Source: JBBQXH01 sp963710975
GTDB taxonomy: Bacteria > Actinomycetota > Thermoleophilia > Gaiellales > Gaiellaceae
DNA: 64,000 bases
Direction: 5' to 3'
Assembly: GCA_963710975.1 (NCBI GenBank)
Contig: CAVQCG010000004.1
Coordinates: forward strand, 620,001-684,000
How positions within the stretch are numbered: position 1 is the first letter of the stretch; the number at the start of each line of letters is the position of its first letter. The notes below the pieces were generated by a model. The model made no database searches and was not told where the DNA came from. It worked only from the letters and a program-made list of their open reading frames with translations. A program made the translations under genes and the position numbers. Positions 49,456 to 57,938 of the stretch are shown in pieces.

Positions 49456-50204
49456 GCTTGCCCGCCTCGTGCCTTCGCACGGCCGGCAGCAACTGCGAAC
49501 GCCCGCTCCTCCATGCCGTCTGAGAGCGCTGGGAGCAGGGGCACCTCGCCGAGCGATCGGGCGAGCGCCTGGCCGATCAGCCAGTCCGCAAGCCACGGGT
49601 TCCGGGGGAGCAAGGGCCCGTGGAGATAGGTTCCGACCACCTTGCCGACACGGCAGCCTTCGTTGCCGTCCTCGCCGTTGTTCCCGAAGCCGAAGACGAC
49701 GCGCCCGAGGGGTTCTGCGCCCTCGTCGAGATAGGTGCGACCTGCATGGTTCTCGAAGCCGGCAATCGAGCGTTCCTCGCCGGGATCGATGTCGCAATCG
49801 AGGAGGATGTCTCCGATCATCCGGACCTCGCCGGCAACGGTCGCCAGGGGGAGAAGGCCGGCGCCGGGGATCTCTCGGCCCGACCGCTCGCGGTACGAGC
49901 GCCCTAGGAGCTGATAGCCACCGCAGACGGCAAGAAGCGCAGCTCCTGCCTCCGTTGCCGCCCTCAATGCAGGCGCCTTCGCAACGAGATCGGGCGCCAC
50001 GCGAGCCTGCTCGCGATCTTGGCCACCGCCGACATAGAAGAGGTCGATGTCACCCGGGACCACATCACCGAGGTCGAGGTCGCGCACCATGAACTCGATT
50101 CCCCGTTCCTCGCAACGGCGGCGGAGCACGGCGACGTTCCCTCGATCCGCATAGATATTGAGGTAGCCCGGGTACAGGTGCCCGACCGTGAGCTTCACGC
50201 TCAT
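49452..50204 (-). CDS. gatD: GatD-like glutamine amidotransferase (lipid II amidation)
   Basis: 250 aa from ATG 50204. Class-I glutaminase of the GatD/CobB-CobQ type: LTVGHLYPGYLNIYADRGNV at the start is the GatD hallmark, catalytic Cys in LLAVCGGYQLLG (about residue 94), His in VVGTYLHGPLLPRNPWLADW. GatD supplies ammonia to MurT, which amidates Glu of lipid II. No murT is adjacent; the neighbour upstream is a divergent sulfotransferase gene. Confidence 0.85.
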   Translation of the reverse strand: MSVKLTVGHLYPGYLNIYADRGNVAVLRRRCEERGIEFMVRDLDLGDVVPGDIDLFYVGGGQDREQARVAPDLVAKAPALRAATEAGAALLAVCGGYQLLGRSYRERSGREIPGAGLLPLATVAGEVRMIGDILLDCDIDPGEERSIAGFENHAGRTYLDEGAEPLGRVVFGFGNNGEDGNEGCRVGKVVGTYLHGPLLPRNPWLADWLIGQALARSLGEVPLLPALSDGMEERAFAVAAGRAKARGGQA

Positions 50205-50218
50205 GACACGATACCCCC

Positions 50219-51058
50219 GTGCAGAATCCGCTTCGCTCCGCCGCCCTCCAACTCCGCACAGCACGCCGGGTTGCGGGGAAGCGCCCGCCGTCGATCCGCG
50301 CCGCAGTCGGCCCGCTCGAGGAGCGGATGGTCTTCGTGTTCGGCAGCCCCCGTTCCGGGACCACCTTCCTGGCCGGCTCGATCGGCTCGACACCGGGCTT
50401 CGTCGATCTCGGTGAGGTCGCCGCATTGAAAGCCGCCATCCCGGAGCTCGCGCACCTCACACCGGCCGAGGCTGCACCACGGATCCGCCGCATCCTGAGC
50501 GTCGCGAGGAGGCTTGGACTCGTGAGTGACCTCCGAGGTGTCGAGCAGACGCCCGAGACGGCCTACGTTGCACAGGCGGTCGCTCGAGGGCTTCCACAGG
50601 CCGTGCTCGTCCATATCGTCCGTGACGGTCGGGATGTCGTCTGCTCGCTGCTCGAGCGAGGCTGGCTCAGTGCCAGCCGGGGTGGGGAGGACGATGCGGG
50701 GCTCGCCTACGGAGCCCACACCCGATTCTGGGTCGAGCCGGGGCGGGGAGCCGAATTCGCACGGGCCAGCGACACGAGACGTGCGGCCTGGGCCTGGCGC
50801 CGGTACGTCGAGGCCGCGCGAAGTGCAGCCGACCTCGTCCACGAGGTGCGCTATGAGGAGATCGTGGCACGCCCGGAAGCCGTTGCAAAACAGCTCGCCG
50901 ACCGGCTTGGCTCGCCCGTCGAACCGCTTGCCTCGGCCCTTTCTGGCGCGTACGGGTCTTCAGTCGGCCGCTACAGAAGGGAGCTCACAGAAGAACAGGT
51001 GCGCGAGATCGAGGCAGAGGCTGGGGGCGTCCTGGCTGACCTCGGCTACTTGCAATAG
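50219..51058 (+). CDS. Sulfotransferase-family protein
   Basis: 279 aa. The 5'-phosphosulfate loop FVFGSPRSGTTFLAGSI (about residues 38-54) and the 3'-phosphate segment VHIVRDGRDVVCSLL (about 120-134) are those of PAPS-dependent sulfotransferases, the acceptor of which cannot be read. Divergent from gatD with a 14-bp spacer. A glycan or lipid acceptor is plausible given the envelope genes nearby. Confidence 0.82.
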   Translation: MQNPLRSAALQLRTARRVAGKRPPSIRAAVGPLEERMVFVFGSPRSGTTFLAGSIGSTPGFVDLGEVAALKAAIPELAHLTPAEAAPRIRRILSVARRLGLVSDLRGVEQTPETAYVAQAVARGLPQAVLVHIVRDGRDVVCSLLERGWLSASRGGEDDAGLAYGAHTRFWVEPGRGAEFARASDTRRAAWAWRRYVEAARSAADLVHEVRYEEIVARPEAVAKQLADRLGSPVEPLASALSGAYGSSVGRYRRELTEEQVREIEAEAGGVLADLGYLQ

Positions 51059-51090
51059 CGACAGGATGATATATCCTTTCTTGCGAACGG

Positions 51091-51798
51091 ATGGAACGCA
51101 AACGACCCGGTGCGCTTGCACGCATCGATCAGGAAGCCCTGGCGGTCTTCCGTCAGGATCTGCGCCGCCGGTATACGGACGAGCAGATCGTCGCTGAGCT
51201 CCGCGCGTGCGCGGTCCGCCTGGGGCGATCGCCGACGATGAGGGAGTTCGAGGCGGATCAGCAGAGCAGCGTGCACCCGCAGACCGTCGTCGAGCGGTTC
51301 GGGAGCTGGAATGCCGCCAAGCGGAAGGCAGGACTCGTACCGAGGCGCTTTGCGACACGGGCTGATCTGCTCCGCCTGCTACGGGAGCTCGGGGACGAGC
51401 TTGGCCGAACGCCTACCGTGAAGGATCTCGAGCGGCGGCGCGGCCGGATGCCGTCGAAGTCGTTGTACTGGCACACGTTCGGATCGCTGACGGCGGCTCT
51501 CCGAGAGGCCGGATTCGACGTTCCCGTCGGCGAGGAGCGCCTGGAACGCGTCCTCGACCAGGGTGTCGAGCTGGCGAAACACCTCGGCCGACTGCCGAAG
51601 TTCGCCGACTGGGCAGCTGCCCGTCGCAAGGATCCGTCGATGCCGACCGAGTGGCAGGTCTACCGGCTGCTCGAGGCGGGCCGCGGAGCGTGGTCGACCT
51701 TCCAGTTCGTGATTCGCGAGCGACTCGTCGCCGACGGGTTCGACGTCGAGGGCGACGGGACCGTGCGACCCGGAACGGCGAGAAACGACCACGCCTGA
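51091..51798 (+). CDS. Protein of three HNH-associated (homing-endonuclease) repeats
   Basis: 235 aa made of the helical repeat usually attached to homing endonucleases and helicases. Repeat 1 is about 30-85 (ELRACAVRLGRSPTMREFEA ... ERFGSWNAAKRKAGLVP). Repeat 2 is about 88-142 (LLRELGDELGRTPTVKDLER ... HTFGSLTAALREAGFDVP). Repeat 3 is about 150-220 and degenerate (LAKHLGRLPKFADWAAAR). No HNH or LAGLIDADG catalytic part exists. Probably a stand-alone DNA-binding protein. It lies just upstream of a sigma-factor gene. Confidence 0.75.
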   Translation: MERKRPGALARIDQEALAVFRQDLRRRYTDEQIVAELRACAVRLGRSPTMREFEADQQSSVHPQTVVERFGSWNAAKRKAGLVPRRFATRADLLRLLRELGDELGRTPTVKDLERRRGRMPSKSLYWHTFGSLTAALREAGFDVPVGEERLERVLDQGVELAKHLGRLPKFADWAAARRKDPSMPTEWQVYRLLEAGRGAWSTFQFVIRERLVADGFDVEGDGTVRPGTARNDHA

Positions 51799-51843
51799 GA
51801 TGCAGTCCTCAAGCGCGGAGGGCAGCCTGCCGATGATCGGCGT

Positions 51844-52851
51844 GTGGGACGGCGTCCGCTCTCGAAAGCCCCGTCAGCGACCGAGGAATCGGGCCTGTAC
51901 GGACGCCGGCTCGAGCTCGTCACCGAGGTCGATGACGACGAGGTCGACGTCGAGGTCGAGGAGGCCGATGCAGAGGTCGAGGAGGCCGACGACGAGCCTT
52001 ACGACGAGCCTGTTGCGGTCGCTGCCGAGACCCAGGATCCGCTCAAGCTCTACGTTCGCCAGATCGGCGACGGCAGGCTGCTCACCGCCGGGGAGGAGCG
52101 TGAGCTCGCCCGCCGGAAGGATCTCGGAGACGACCAGGCGAAGCGCAGGCTCGTCGAGTGCAATCTTCGCCTCGTCATGTCGATCGCCCGCAACTACCAG
52201 TCGAGCGGGGTTCCGCTCCTCGACCTGATCCAGGAAGGCAACCTCGGCCTGATGCGCGCCGTCGAGAAGTTCGACTACAAGCGTGGTTTCAAGCTCTCGA
52301 CGTATGCCACCTGGTGGATCCGTCAGTCGATCACACGGGCCATCGCAGACCAGGGGCGAACGATCCGCCTTCCGGTGCACGTCGTGGACCAGCTACGGCG
52401 CGTCACGCGGGCGCGCCGCGTGCTCGCACAGAAGCTCGGGCGCGAGCCGGAGCCCGGCGAGATCGCGAAGGAGACCGGCTTCGAGTTGAAGCGCGTGCAC
52501 CAGCTCCTCGATCTCGTCGAGGAGCCGGTCAGCCTCGAGACCCCGGTCGGCGACGGAGACTCCGTCTACAGCGACATGATCGAAGACACGGGCTCCGACC
52601 AGCCGGAGACCGTGACGACGGACCGTTTCCGCGATGTCGAAGTCGACGAGGCGCTCGAACACCTGAATCCGCGCATGCGACGCGTGCTCGAGCTGCGGTA
52701 CGGGCTCGCCGGGGAATCTCCCCGGTCGCTCGAAGAGGTCGGGAAGGTGCTCGGCGTCACGCGAGAGCGGGTGCGCCAGCTCGAGTCGAGCGCATTCCGG
52801 CAGCTTCAATCGGTCGCGCCCGACCTGAAGCTCTACCTGCGCGCGGGATAG
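51844..52851 (+). CDS. RpoD-like RNA polymerase sigma factor 1
   Basis: 335 aa from GTG 51844. An acidic N-terminus with short repeats (VEVEEADAEVEEADDEP, about 35-52) precedes region 1.2 (DPLKLYVRQIGDGRLLTAGE), region 2 (NLRLVMSIARNYQSSGVPLL, DLIQEGNLGLMRAVEKFDYK, FSTYATWWIRQSI-like FKLSTYATWWIRQSITRAIA), region 3, and region 4 with HTH SLEEVGKVLGVTRERVRQLE. It is a group 1 or 2 factor; which of the two in the window is the housekeeping one is unclear. Confidence 0.9.
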   Translation: MGRRPLSKAPSATEESGLYGRRLELVTEVDDDEVDVEVEEADAEVEEADDEPYDEPVAVAAETQDPLKLYVRQIGDGRLLTAGEERELARRKDLGDDQAKRRLVECNLRLVMSIARNYQSSGVPLLDLIQEGNLGLMRAVEKFDYKRGFKLSTYATWWIRQSITRAIADQGRTIRLPVHVVDQLRRVTRARRVLAQKLGREPEPGEIAKETGFELKRVHQLLDLVEEPVSLETPVGDGDSVYSDMIEDTGSDQPETVTTDRFRDVEVDEALEHLNPRMRRVLELRYGLAGESPRSLEEVGKVLGVTRERVRQLESSAFRQLQSVAPDLKLYLRAG

Positions 52852-52862
52852 CGCCGGCCAGG

Positions 52863-52868
52863 TACGGT
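52863..52868 (+). promoter_or_regulatory. -10 element TACGGT, 6 nt before the GTG at 52875
   Basis: Leaderless-type spacing to the PHP phosphatase gene. Confidence 0.5.
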
Positions 52869-52874
52869 CAATCC

Positions 52875-53615
52875 GTGCCGGGCTTCCTCGACGTTCACAG
52901 TCACGTCATCCCCTCGGGCGACGATGGCGTGTCGTCGATCGCAGAGGGGCTCGCGCTCTGCCGGGAGGCTGCCAGGCGCGGCACGGACGTCCTCTACGGG
53001 ACACCTCACGTCTGGCCGGTCGAGCGGCTGAGCCCCGAGCGGGAGGCCGCGGTCAGGGAGGCGCATGCGGTGATGGCGCCTGTGGCGCTCGAGCACGGGC
53101 TCGAGCTACGACTCGGCTTCGAGCTGACCCCGTCCGTCGCGCTGCTCGACGAGGATCTGACGCGATATGCGCTCCAGGACCTCGACATCCCGTCCGTGCT
53201 CGTCGAGTTTCCGTTCACGGGCGATGTCGACCAGACGCATGCCGTTGCCGAGCACGCGGAGGAGCTCGGCATGCGGCCGATCCTGGCCCATCCGGAGCGC
53301 GCGGAGGCAATTCTCGCCGACCCGGCTCGACTCGGGCGCTTCGTCGAACGGGGATGGCCGATCCAGCTCAACAGCTCGAGTCTCACCGGATACCACGGCC
53401 CGGCCTCGTTCGAGCTGAGCTGGTGGCTCGCAGAGCGAGGCCTTGCCGACCTCGTCGGGTCCGACGGCCACCGGGCGGCGAGGCCGCCGTTTCTCGACGA
53501 GGCATTCGCGACGGCAACGGAACGACTCGGCGATCTGGCCGGCCGGCTCTTCGACGGCAGCGCCCTGACGGCCCTATCGGGTCGCGACGCCGTCCATCTC
53601 GCGCAGCGACGCTAG
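52875..53615 (+). CDS. PHP-family phosphatase (CpsB/YwqE-like)
   Basis: 246 aa. The start FLDVHSHVIPSGDDGVSSIA has the metal-binding HxH of PHP domains in the CpsB/YwqE layout; YGTPHVW, ILAHPERAEAI and VGSDGHRAARPP supply further metal ligands. Relatives are manganese-dependent tyrosine phosphatases controlling capsule export kinases, but no such kinase is present here. Its 3' end overlaps the convergent second sigma-factor gene by 42 nt. Confidence 0.85.
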   Translation: MPGFLDVHSHVIPSGDDGVSSIAEGLALCREAARRGTDVLYGTPHVWPVERLSPEREAAVREAHAVMAPVALEHGLELRLGFELTPSVALLDEDLTRYALQDLDIPSVLVEFPFTGDVDQTHAVAEHAEELGMRPILAHPERAEAILADPARLGRFVERGWPIQLNSSSLTGYHGPASFELSWWLAERGLADLVGSDGHRAARPPFLDEAFATATERLGDLAGRLFDGSALTALSGRDAVHLAQRR

Positions 53616-54656
53616 GCGGTTCAGCGACTCCACCTCGATCTGGCGCACCCGCTCACGGGTCATGCCGAGCCGCTTGCCGATCTGCTCCAGCGTGTGCGGC
53701 TCGGAGCCGCGCAGACCGTACCGCAGCTCGAGCACGCGCCTGTCACGGACGGGAAGGGCCTCGAGAGCACGGTCGAGCGCTTCGTTCCGAAGGCGTCGCT
53801 CCGTCTCCTCCTCGGGCAAAGGCCCGTCGCCGGGCACGAGATCCCCGAACACCGCATCTTCGTCTTCGCCGATCGGCTGGTCGAGGCTCGTGGAGGCACG
53901 TGCTGCCGCCCGGACCTCGGTCGCCTGCTGAAGGGGCAAACCCGCCTCGTCCGCGATCTCCTCGAGGGTCGGTTCCCGGGCGAGCTGCATCCAGAGGCGC
54001 CGCTCGGCCTGGTGCATCTTCTGCATGCGCTCGACCACGTGGACGGGCATCCGGATCGTCCGGGCCTTGTCCGCGACGGCACGCTGGACTGCTTGCCGGA
54101 TCCACCAGGTCGCGTACGTCGAGAACTTCAGCCCGCGCTGCCACTCGAACTTCTCGACGGCTCGGATCAGCCCGAACATGCCTTCCTGGATCAGGTCGAG
54201 GAAGGGGAGGCCCTGGTTTCTGTAGTTCTTCGCGATGGAGACCACGAGCCGGAGGTTCGACTCGATCATCCGCTGCTTCGCAGCCATGTCGCCGCGCTCG
54301 ATCCGCTTCGCAAGCTCGACCTCGTCAGCCGCGGTGAGCAGCGGGTGCCGGCCGATCTCGCGGAGGAAGAGCTGGAGCGCGTCTGTCGTCGTCTCGACTG
54401 CTGCCTCGAACGGGTCGGCCGTCGCCTTCGTCGAGACCGGCTCGGCCTCGCCGGCGCCGTTCCGCTTGTTCAGAACCTCGATTCCGCGTTCTTCGAGCTC
54501 GCGCAGAAGCGCATCGAGGTGCTGGGTCTCGAGCTCCGCAGCCTCGATCGCCTCGAGAAGATCGGCGTGATCGACGAAGCCGGTCGTCTCGGCCGTCTCG
54601 AGGAGCTGCTGGAGCTCCTCACTCTGTGGGAAATGGGCAGTCGTCTCTTCAGCCAT
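53574..54656 (-). CDS. RpoD-like RNA polymerase sigma factor 2
   Basis: 360 aa from ATG 54656. Short region 1.1-like N-terminus (LLETAETTGFVDHADLLEAI, DALLRELEERGIEVLN), region 1.2 (DALQLFLREIGRHPLLTAAD), region 2 (NLRLVVSIAKNYRNQGLPFL, DLIQEGMFGLIRAVEKFEWQ, TYATWWIRQAVQRAVADKAR), region 3, and region 4 (TLEQIGKRLGMTRERVRQIE). The 1.1-like part makes it the better candidate for an ancestral primary-type factor. A possible promoter is TTGCGC ... TATGGC about 40-70 nt upstream. Confidence 0.9.
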   Translation of the reverse strand: MAEETTAHFPQSEELQQLLETAETTGFVDHADLLEAIEAAELETQHLDALLRELEERGIEVLNKRNGAGEAEPVSTKATADPFEAAVETTTDALQLFLREIGRHPLLTAADEVELAKRIERGDMAAKQRMIESNLRLVVSIAKNYRNQGLPFLDLIQEGMFGLIRAVEKFEWQRGLKFSTYATWWIRQAVQRAVADKARTIRMPVHVVERMQKMHQAERRLWMQLAREPTLEEIADEAGLPLQQATEVRAAARASTSLDQPIGEDEDAVFGDLVPGDGPLPEEETERRLRNEALDRALEALPVRDRRVLELRYGLRGSEPHTLEQIGKRLGMTRERVRQIEVESLNRLASLREMDGVATR

Positions 54657-54879
54657 CGGCCTGATGCGTTGTCCTTTCTGCCATATCTTCCCACCGGCGC
54701 GCAAGTCTGTCGCGGAAAGCGGCGGGGTGCCGTGCGCCGACCTGCTGCCCACCTTAGCAGGGAAGCGCCCGTTTCCATACCCTGAGCGGGTGATCGACAG
54801 CCGTCAACGGTCACCTACGCTGAGACCAGGGAGAGAGCTGCCCGCGAGGTCCGGGACCGCGGCCAGAGAAAGGACAGCG

Positions 54880-55206
54880 ATGCCAACGACATTCGAAGAC
54901 GAGGACGTCATTCTCTATCTGTTGCGGCGCCGCCGCGTGACCGATGCAGGCGAGGAGCACGTGATCGCCCGCACGGCCTTCAACCGCTGCCGGCTGCTCG
55001 GTCCCGTGCATCTGCGCATCGGTGATCGGGTCGTGCTCGAGGACTGCAACTTCGAGCCGTCGAAAGCCGACTGCGTCGTTCGTGCGGACACGGGAAGCGT
55101 GTACGTCGGTGCGCTCGGTGCGATCGACTGCCGGTTCGAGGCCTGCACGTTCGACAACGTCAAGGTTGTCGTCCCTGCCGGCCACCCGCTTCTGGAGGGG
55201 GACTGA
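54880..55206 (+). CDS. Small beta-helix-like hypothetical protein
   Basis: 108 aa from ATG 54880 with AAAGGACAG upstream. A -10-like TACGCT at 54816 would give a 58-nt leader. Short repeating strands with regularly placed Cys (RCRLLGPVHLRIGDRVVLED, CNFEPS; AIDCRFEACTFDNVKVVVP) recall pentapeptide or right-handed beta-helix repeats. No enzyme motif. Function unknown. Confidence 0.6.
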   Translation: MPTTFEDEDVILYLLRRRRVTDAGEEHVIARTAFNRCRLLGPVHLRIGDRVVLEDCNFEPSKADCVVRADTGSVYVGALGAIDCRFEACTFDNVKVVVPAGHPLLEGD

Positions 55207-55214
55207 GGACGCGC

Positions 55215-56132
55215 TCAACGACACGAGCGGGAGCCCGCATCCGTGAAGGTCTTCCCTGCGACGGGAAGGAATCGCCAGTCGTAGCCTCCCGCTCGAAGGG
55301 TGAGCTTCAGCACGCCCCAGGCTTCGTCGTTTCGGATCTCGGTCGTCGGTAGCGGAGGCCTCTCGTAGCGACGCAGGTTGCCGCCGCCTGTCCCGGCAAC
55401 GATCAGCTGCGTTCCCTCTGGATCTGCGTCGCCCTCGGCGTTCATCGGCGCGAATCGCTCGTAGCTGTGCTCGTGCCCGACGAGGACGAGCTCGACACCA
55501 GCGTCGACGACAACCCGCCAGAGCGGGCGGACCCGATCGGTCGCCTCCGGATCGCCGTACCGACCCGAGCTGAACGGCGGTCGGTGCCAGTAGGCGAGCG
55601 TGCACCGGGCCGGATGCTCGTCGAGATCGTCGCGAAGCCACGAGATCTGATCATCGCTTGCGCCGCAGCCGCCGACACGCCAGCAGTCGCTGTTCAGGAC
55701 GACGACGTGCCACGCCCCGAGGTCGTAGCTGTAGTAGTAGCGGTCGAACGGCCCGCCACGGTCACCAAAGTACTCGTGGAATCCTTCGGCATCCTTCGTG
55801 GCGTGGTCGTGATTTCCCGTAGCTGGACGCGTCCGGTCCCGGAACCGGCCCCAACTCGGCCCGTAGCAGTCCTCGAACTCCTGGCTCGTCCCGTGCTGGT
55901 ACGCGTTGTCGCCAAGCGTCGCGATCGTCGCGTTCGGATACTCCGCGAGCAGGGCAGCCGTCTGCTCATCGCCGTTCGTCTCGCACTCGGCGATATCACC
56001 CGCTGCGAGGAGCGTCACCCGAGTGGTTCCGCCTGCTCCAGCATCGCCGGCGGGGTCGCTGCCGCCGCACGCCGCCGCGGCAAGGACCACGAACAGCACG
56101 ACGATGGCCAGCAGCGAGCGTTGATCTCTCAC
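55215..56132 (-). CDS. Secreted metallophosphoesterase lipoprotein
   Basis: 305 aa. Signal peptide with lipobox (VVLAAAAC, Cys about 22). Calcineurin/purple-acid-phosphatase-like motifs in order: AAGDIAE, TLGDNAYQ, TGNHDHA, AYWHRPPFSSG and VGHEHSYER. It should hydrolyse phosphomonoesters on the outer face of the membrane. The substrate is unknown. Confidence 0.88.
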   Translation of the reverse strand: MRDQRSLLAIVVLFVVLAAAACGGSDPAGDAGAGGTTRVTLLAAGDIAECETNGDEQTAALLAEYPNATIATLGDNAYQHGTSQEFEDCYGPSWGRFRDRTRPATGNHDHATKDAEGFHEYFGDRGGPFDRYYYSYDLGAWHVVVLNSDCWRVGGCGASDDQISWLRDDLDEHPARCTLAYWHRPPFSSGRYGDPEATDRVRPLWRVVVDAGVELVLVGHEHSYERFAPMNAEGDADPEGTQLIVAGTGGGNLRRYERPPLPTTEIRNDEAWGVLKLTLRAGGYDWRFLPVAGKTFTDAGSRSCR

Positions 56133-56435
56133 ACGAAGTCCCTGGGGTCTATGGTGTCATGGTGCGGGGAACGCCTCGTTTGGATAGGGGCGTGCCGCAG
56201 CGCTCCTTCTCCTCTGCGTTCCCCGCACAACTGACCGTAGTGGACGTTCGTCCGGGTGGGAAGAGCCCGAGGAGCGTCGCAGAGCCCGTCCTCCTCGAGT
56301 ACGCACGATAACGTGCGTTATGTCAAGTTGGACGAAGAGACACCGTCCGATACGGACGTTGTGCCGTTGTCCACAACCCCCCGCTATCCACAGCGGCTTG
56401 CGCCGAGTGTCTGCCGGGCGTAGCTTTCCTAGTTC
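56133..56435. other. Intergenic region with palindromes and two DnaA-box-like 9-mers
   Basis: A 303-bp divergent spacer. It contains two interlocking inverted repeats, GCACG-ataa-CGTGC (56303-56316) and ATAACG-tg-CGTTAT (56308-56321). Two 9-mers match the DnaA box: TTGTCCACA (56367-56375) and CTATCCACA (56384-56392). No gene is seen. Confidence 0.5.
56421..56426 (+). promoter_or_regulatory. -10 element TAGCTT, 9 nt before the GTG at 56436
   Basis: Leaderless-type spacing, 30 nt downstream of the DnaA-box-like pair. Confidence 0.45.
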
Positions 56436-57635
56436 GTGTTCAACGATCCGCCAGTCTTTCCAGGCCGGATCGATCCGAGCGACCGCTTCCGCGACCGCCG
56501 ACGGCGTGCGCGAAGGCGACGCCAGATCCGATCCGTCGCAATTCTCGCTGTGCTCGTGGGCGCGTTTGTCGCTCTCGCGCTGAACGCCAAGCTGTTCACG
56601 GGTGGTGACAAGTCGTCTGGCACCGCCGGGGCTGAGTCAACGGCGTCGATGCCGGCAGAGACGACCGCCGAGCGCGGGCCGCCCAAGGAGATCAGAGGCG
56701 TTCACGTCTCGGCTGCGCTCGCCTCGGTACCCGGCAAGATCGACGAGTACCTGAAGCTTCGGCGGCGTGGACTCACGGCGCTCGAGCTCGACGTGAAGGA
56801 CGAGAACGGTGAGGTCGGGTTCCGCTCGCGGCTCGTCCCGCTCGCGAGCAGCGTCGGTGCGGCCCAGCGCTACTACGACCCAGCCGAGGTCGCCAAGAAG
56901 GCTCACGCCGCCGGCGTGTACCTGATCGGCCGTGTGGTCGTCTTCGAGGATCCGCGCCTCTCCGAGGGCAGGCCCGCCCTGGCGATCCGGACGGCCGACG
57001 GATCCGTCTGGCGCAACACGAGCGGCCTCGGTTGGACGAACCCGTACGACCAACAGGTATGGAAGTACAACGTCGACATCGCGGTCGCAGCGGCGAAGGC
57101 GGGATTCGACGAGATCATGTTCGACTACGCCCGCTTTCCGAGCGACGGTGACATCGATTCGGCCGTCTATCGCGGCAAGCGAGCGGAGCCGAAGTGGCAG
57201 ACCATCGCGGACTTCGTCCAGTACGCAACCAACCGCTTGAAGCCGTTCGGCGTGGACGTGTCCGCCGCCCTGTTCGGGCTCTCGGCGACGCGCGACCTCG
57301 GCATAGGCCAGAGGCCTCGGCTCCTCGGAAAGTACCTCGATGCCATCTACCCGATGGTCTATCCCTCCCACTTCGGCTCGGGCGAGTACAACATCCCGGA
57401 TCCGGATGCAGTTCCGGGTCGAACCGTCAGCTTCGCCCTCCTCGACTTCCGGCGGAAACTCGAGGGTCGAGACGTCCGGATCGTGCCCTGGTTGCAGGAC
57501 TTCTCGCTGTATCGGTCATACTCGAGCTCCGACGTCGCGGAGCAGGTCGACGCGGCTCGGCGGGCGGACAGCTCGGGCTTCATGCTCTGGAACCCGAACG
57601 GCGAGTACACGCGGTCGGCTCTTTCACCGCGCTGA
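56436..57635 (+). CDS. Membrane-anchored glycoside-hydrolase-like protein (DUF4015)
   Basis: 399 aa. A basic cytoplasmic N-terminus (RRRRARRRRQ) and one transmembrane helix (about 32-50) give a type II topology, with the domain outside. The rest is the putative glycosyl-hydrolase TIM barrel of DUF4015: IRGVHVSAALAS, ALELDVKDENGEVGF, GVYLIGRVVVFEDPRL, GFDEIMFDYARFPSDG, YPMVYPSHFGSGEYN, FMLWNPNGEYT. Activity on cell-wall or exopolysaccharide is inferred only. Confidence 0.85.
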   Translation: MFNDPPVFPGRIDPSDRFRDRRRRARRRRQIRSVAILAVLVGAFVALALNAKLFTGGDKSSGTAGAESTASMPAETTAERGPPKEIRGVHVSAALASVPGKIDEYLKLRRRGLTALELDVKDENGEVGFRSRLVPLASSVGAAQRYYDPAEVAKKAHAAGVYLIGRVVVFEDPRLSEGRPALAIRTADGSVWRNTSGLGWTNPYDQQVWKYNVDIAVAAAKAGFDEIMFDYARFPSDGDIDSAVYRGKRAEPKWQTIADFVQYATNRLKPFGVDVSAALFGLSATRDLGIGQRPRLLGKYLDAIYPMVYPSHFGSGEYNIPDPDAVPGRTVSFALLDFRRKLEGRDVRIVPWLQDFSLYRSYSSSDVAEQVDAARRADSSGFMLWNPNGEYTRSALSPR

Positions 57636-57938
57636 CCCCCTCGATACTCCCGCGATTTCCACACAATCCACAGAAGTTTCGTATTTCTGTGGAGAAATGT
57701 GTTGGTAATTCAAACGTCGCAATTTGCGAGAATTTTGTCGTTCGTCCGCTTGCAAAGCGTCCGGAAAAGACCTAGTCTCCCAATTGCGCCGAGCACGGAG
57801 CGTGAGTAGGTCGAAGCTTCACCGGGCAGCTGTACGCGCAAGCGGAAAGCCGGCTGGCGGGGTGGACGAAAACGCTACCGGCTCGGCGAATTCTTGGTCC
57901 GTAGCGGCCAGTGAGATCGTGGAGTAGAGTTGACTCCG
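57636..57938. other. AT-richer intergenic region with hairpin and DnaA-box-like 9-mers
   Basis: A 303-bp gap noticeably richer in A/T than the rest. It has an 8-bp perfect hairpin CCACAGAA/TTCTGTGG (57668-57692), which may be the terminator of the GH-like gene. Around it are 9-mers like DnaA boxes: ATTTCCACA (57655), CAATCCACA (57664) and TTCTCCACA on the other strand (57688-57696). A 13-bp palindrome TCGCAA-T-TTGCGA follows at 57717-57729. No gene seen. Confidence 0.5.
57925..57930 (+). promoter_or_regulatory. -10 element TAGAGT, 8 nt before the ATG at 57939
   Basis: Leaderless-type spacing; favours ATG 57939 over the TTG at 57930. Confidence 0.5.

Noticed and set aside
52158..52874. Upstream extension of the PHP phosphatase frame through the sigma factor gene
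   Set aside because: Arg/Ala/Pro-rich shadow of the sigma factor; the HxH-containing protein begins cleanly at GTG 52875 after a -10.
56303..57729. Chromosomal oriC
   Set aside because: DnaA-box-like 9-mers exist, but no dnaA, dnaN or rpmH, and box matches are imperfect. Reported only as a DnaA-related finding.
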